A stretch of 64,000 nucleotides of DNA from Panagrolaimus kolymaensis (taxonomy: Eukaryota > Nematoda > Chromadorea > Rhabditida > Panagrolaimidae), in assembly GCA_028622995.1 (NCBI GenBank), contig JAJQJQ010000002.1, positions 8,866,001 to 8,930,000 on the forward strand, written 5' to 3'. The position numbers were made by a program, and so were the translations under genes. Numbering within the stretch: position 1 is the first letter of the stretch; each line of letters starts with the position of its first letter. Below, in pieces: positions 63,079 to 64,000 of this stretch. A model generated the notes under the pieces. The model made no database searches and was not told the DNA's origin. It saw only the letters and a program-made list of their open reading frames with translations.

Positions 63079-64000
63079 CGTGGTTTTTTATTTTCCCTTC
63101 ATCAAATTTTTCATCCAAACTATGTTTTATTTGTTTTGGATTTTAAGTAAATTCATAAACTATTTTTTTTGTTCGAATTTTCTTAAAACATTTCTTTAGC
63201 CCAACAACACTGTAAAGCATCGAGGTTTTTTATTTTCCCTTCATCAAATTTTTCATCCAAACTATGTTTTATTTGTTTTGGATTTTAAGTAAATTCATAA
63301 ACTATTTTTTTTGTTCGAATTTTCTTAAAACATTTCTCTAGCCCAACAACACTGTAAAGCATCGAGGTTTTTTATTTTCCCTTCATCAAATTTTTCATCC
63401 AAACTATGTTTTATTTGTTTTGGATTTTAAGTAAATTCATAAACTATTTTTTTTGTTCGAATTTTCTTAAAACATTTCTCTAGCCCAACAACACTGTAAA
63501 GCATCGAGGTTTTTTATTTTCCCTTCATCAAATTTTTCATCCAAACTATGTTTTATTTGTTTTGGATTTTAAGTAAATTCATAAACTATTTTTTTTGTTC
63601 GAATTTTCTTAAAACATTTCTCTAGCCCAACAACACTGTAAAGCATCGAGGTTTTTTATTTTCCCTTCATCAAATTTTTCATCCAAACTATGTTTTATTT
63701 GTTTTGGATTTTAAGTAAATTCATAAACTATTGTTTTGTTCGAATTTTCTTAAAACATTTATCTAGCCCAACAACACTGTAAAGCATCGAGGTTTTTTAT
63801 TTTCCCTTCATCAAATTTTTCATCCAAACTATGTTTTATTTGTTTTGGATTTTAAGTAAATTCATAAACTATTTTTTTTGTTCGAATTTTCTTAAAACAT
63901 TTCTCTAGCCCAACAACACTGTAAAGCATCGAGGTTTTTTATTTTCCCTTCATCAAATTTTTCATCCAAACTATGGTTTATTTGTTTTGGATTTTAAGTA
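63070..64000. repeat. Type B/C domain at the right edge
   Basis: About six 142-bp copies with TTCG, one type C tail near 63733 followed by TTTATC, and a final partial copy with ATGGTTT that is cut by the window end at GATTTTAAGTA. This resembles the B/C domains at 2.3-12.6 kb and 47-54 kb and shows that the array continues beyond the window. Confidence 0.88.

Larger units (their letters stand above)
1..64000. repeat. AT-rich satellite DNA array, 142-bp monomer
   Basis: The same 142-bp unit recurs without interruption across the whole window: the TTTCTCTAGC start lies at 1, 143, 285, 427, 569 and onward, always in the same orientation. About 450 copies fit. Copies differ mostly by one to a few substitutions, plus single-base length changes giving 141-bp and 143-bp forms. 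No unique sequence, inversion or inserted element interrupts the array, and it runs off both edges. Composition is about 26% G+C in the consensus. No frame stays open for long: 142 is 1 modulo 3, so a frame rotates through all phases in three monomers and meets TAA or TAG in each. Tandem satellites of this kind typically occupy centromeric or pericentromeric heterochromatin of eukaryotes. The species is not shown by the sequence itself; a tenebrionid beetle is a reasonable guess from monomer length and homogeneity. Confidence 0.98.

Noticed and set aside
1..64000. CRISPR array or other prokaryotic repeat system
   Set aside because: There are no unique spacers: the whole 142-bp unit repeats, and no cas-like or any other gene is present. 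Scale and organisation are those of eukaryotic satellite DNA.
1..64000. Telomeric repeats, retrotransposon remnants, rRNA, tRNA or histone repeats
   Set aside because: Reading through the window I saw no TTAGG or TTAGGG arrays, no terminal repeats, no target-site duplications and no GC-rich RNA-gene-like stretch. Every segment can be assigned to the same monomer.

Overview
The window is one uninterrupted tandem array of an AT-rich satellite DNA. The monomer is 142 bp, with 141 bp and 143 bp variants, and about 450 copies run head to tail in one orientation from base 1 to base 64000. Both window ends fall inside the array, so neither array boundary is visible. I see no gene, RNA gene, transposon, CRISPR array, telomeric repeat or unique spacer anywhere. 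The consensus monomer is about 74% A+T (37 G/C in the first 142 bases). Everything of interest is in the arrangement of slightly different monomer types.

This is eukaryotic heterochromatin-type DNA, pericentromeric or centromeric in general character. A 142-bp, AT-rich, highly homogeneous satellite is known to make up a very large genome fraction in some darkling beetles (Tenebrio molitor; Palorus ratzeburgii also has a 142-bp satellite). That assignment is an inference from length, composition and homogeneity only; I could not compare sequences.

Monomer types used below (positions refer to a monomer phased on bases 1-142). Type A: 142 bp with TTCC at 124-127. Type B: 142 bp with TTCG there. 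Type C: 141 bp, the T8 run at 115-122 replaced by TTGTTTT, followed by a TTTATCTAG junction. Type D: 142 bp with a rewritten junction (TTTTTGAAAA, then TTTTTTCTAGCGC). Type E: 143 bp with a TTTTTTCTAGCCC junction. Type F: 143 bp with the B-like CTTAAAA but the D-like TTTTTTCTAGCGC.

Layout: 1-2260 type A; 2260-12650 types B/C/D; 12650-26220 mostly type A, often with ATGGTTT in place of ATGTTTT; 26220-28690 C/D; 28690-29760 A; 29760-32030 C/B/F; 32030-33600 A; 33600-34180 C/D; 34180-34870 A; 34870-39420 B/C/D/F; 39420-44810 A; 44810-45240 C/B; 45240-47220 A; 47220-54740 B/C/D/F; 54740-55735 transition; 55735-63070 a distinct type E domain; 63070-64000 B/C.

On top of this are higher-order repeats of 3, 5, 6, 9 and 10 monomers, and long duplicated blocks whose rare marker variants recur at exact offsets (43558, 19718, 11777, 2870, and about 21-23.5 kb with internal gains or losses of 13, 5 and 1 monomers). 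The pattern is what unequal crossing-over and gene conversion produce. The type E domain at the right also carries a 19-bp internal tandem duplication and GTG-containing variants that create short chance open frames, none of which I regard as a gene.
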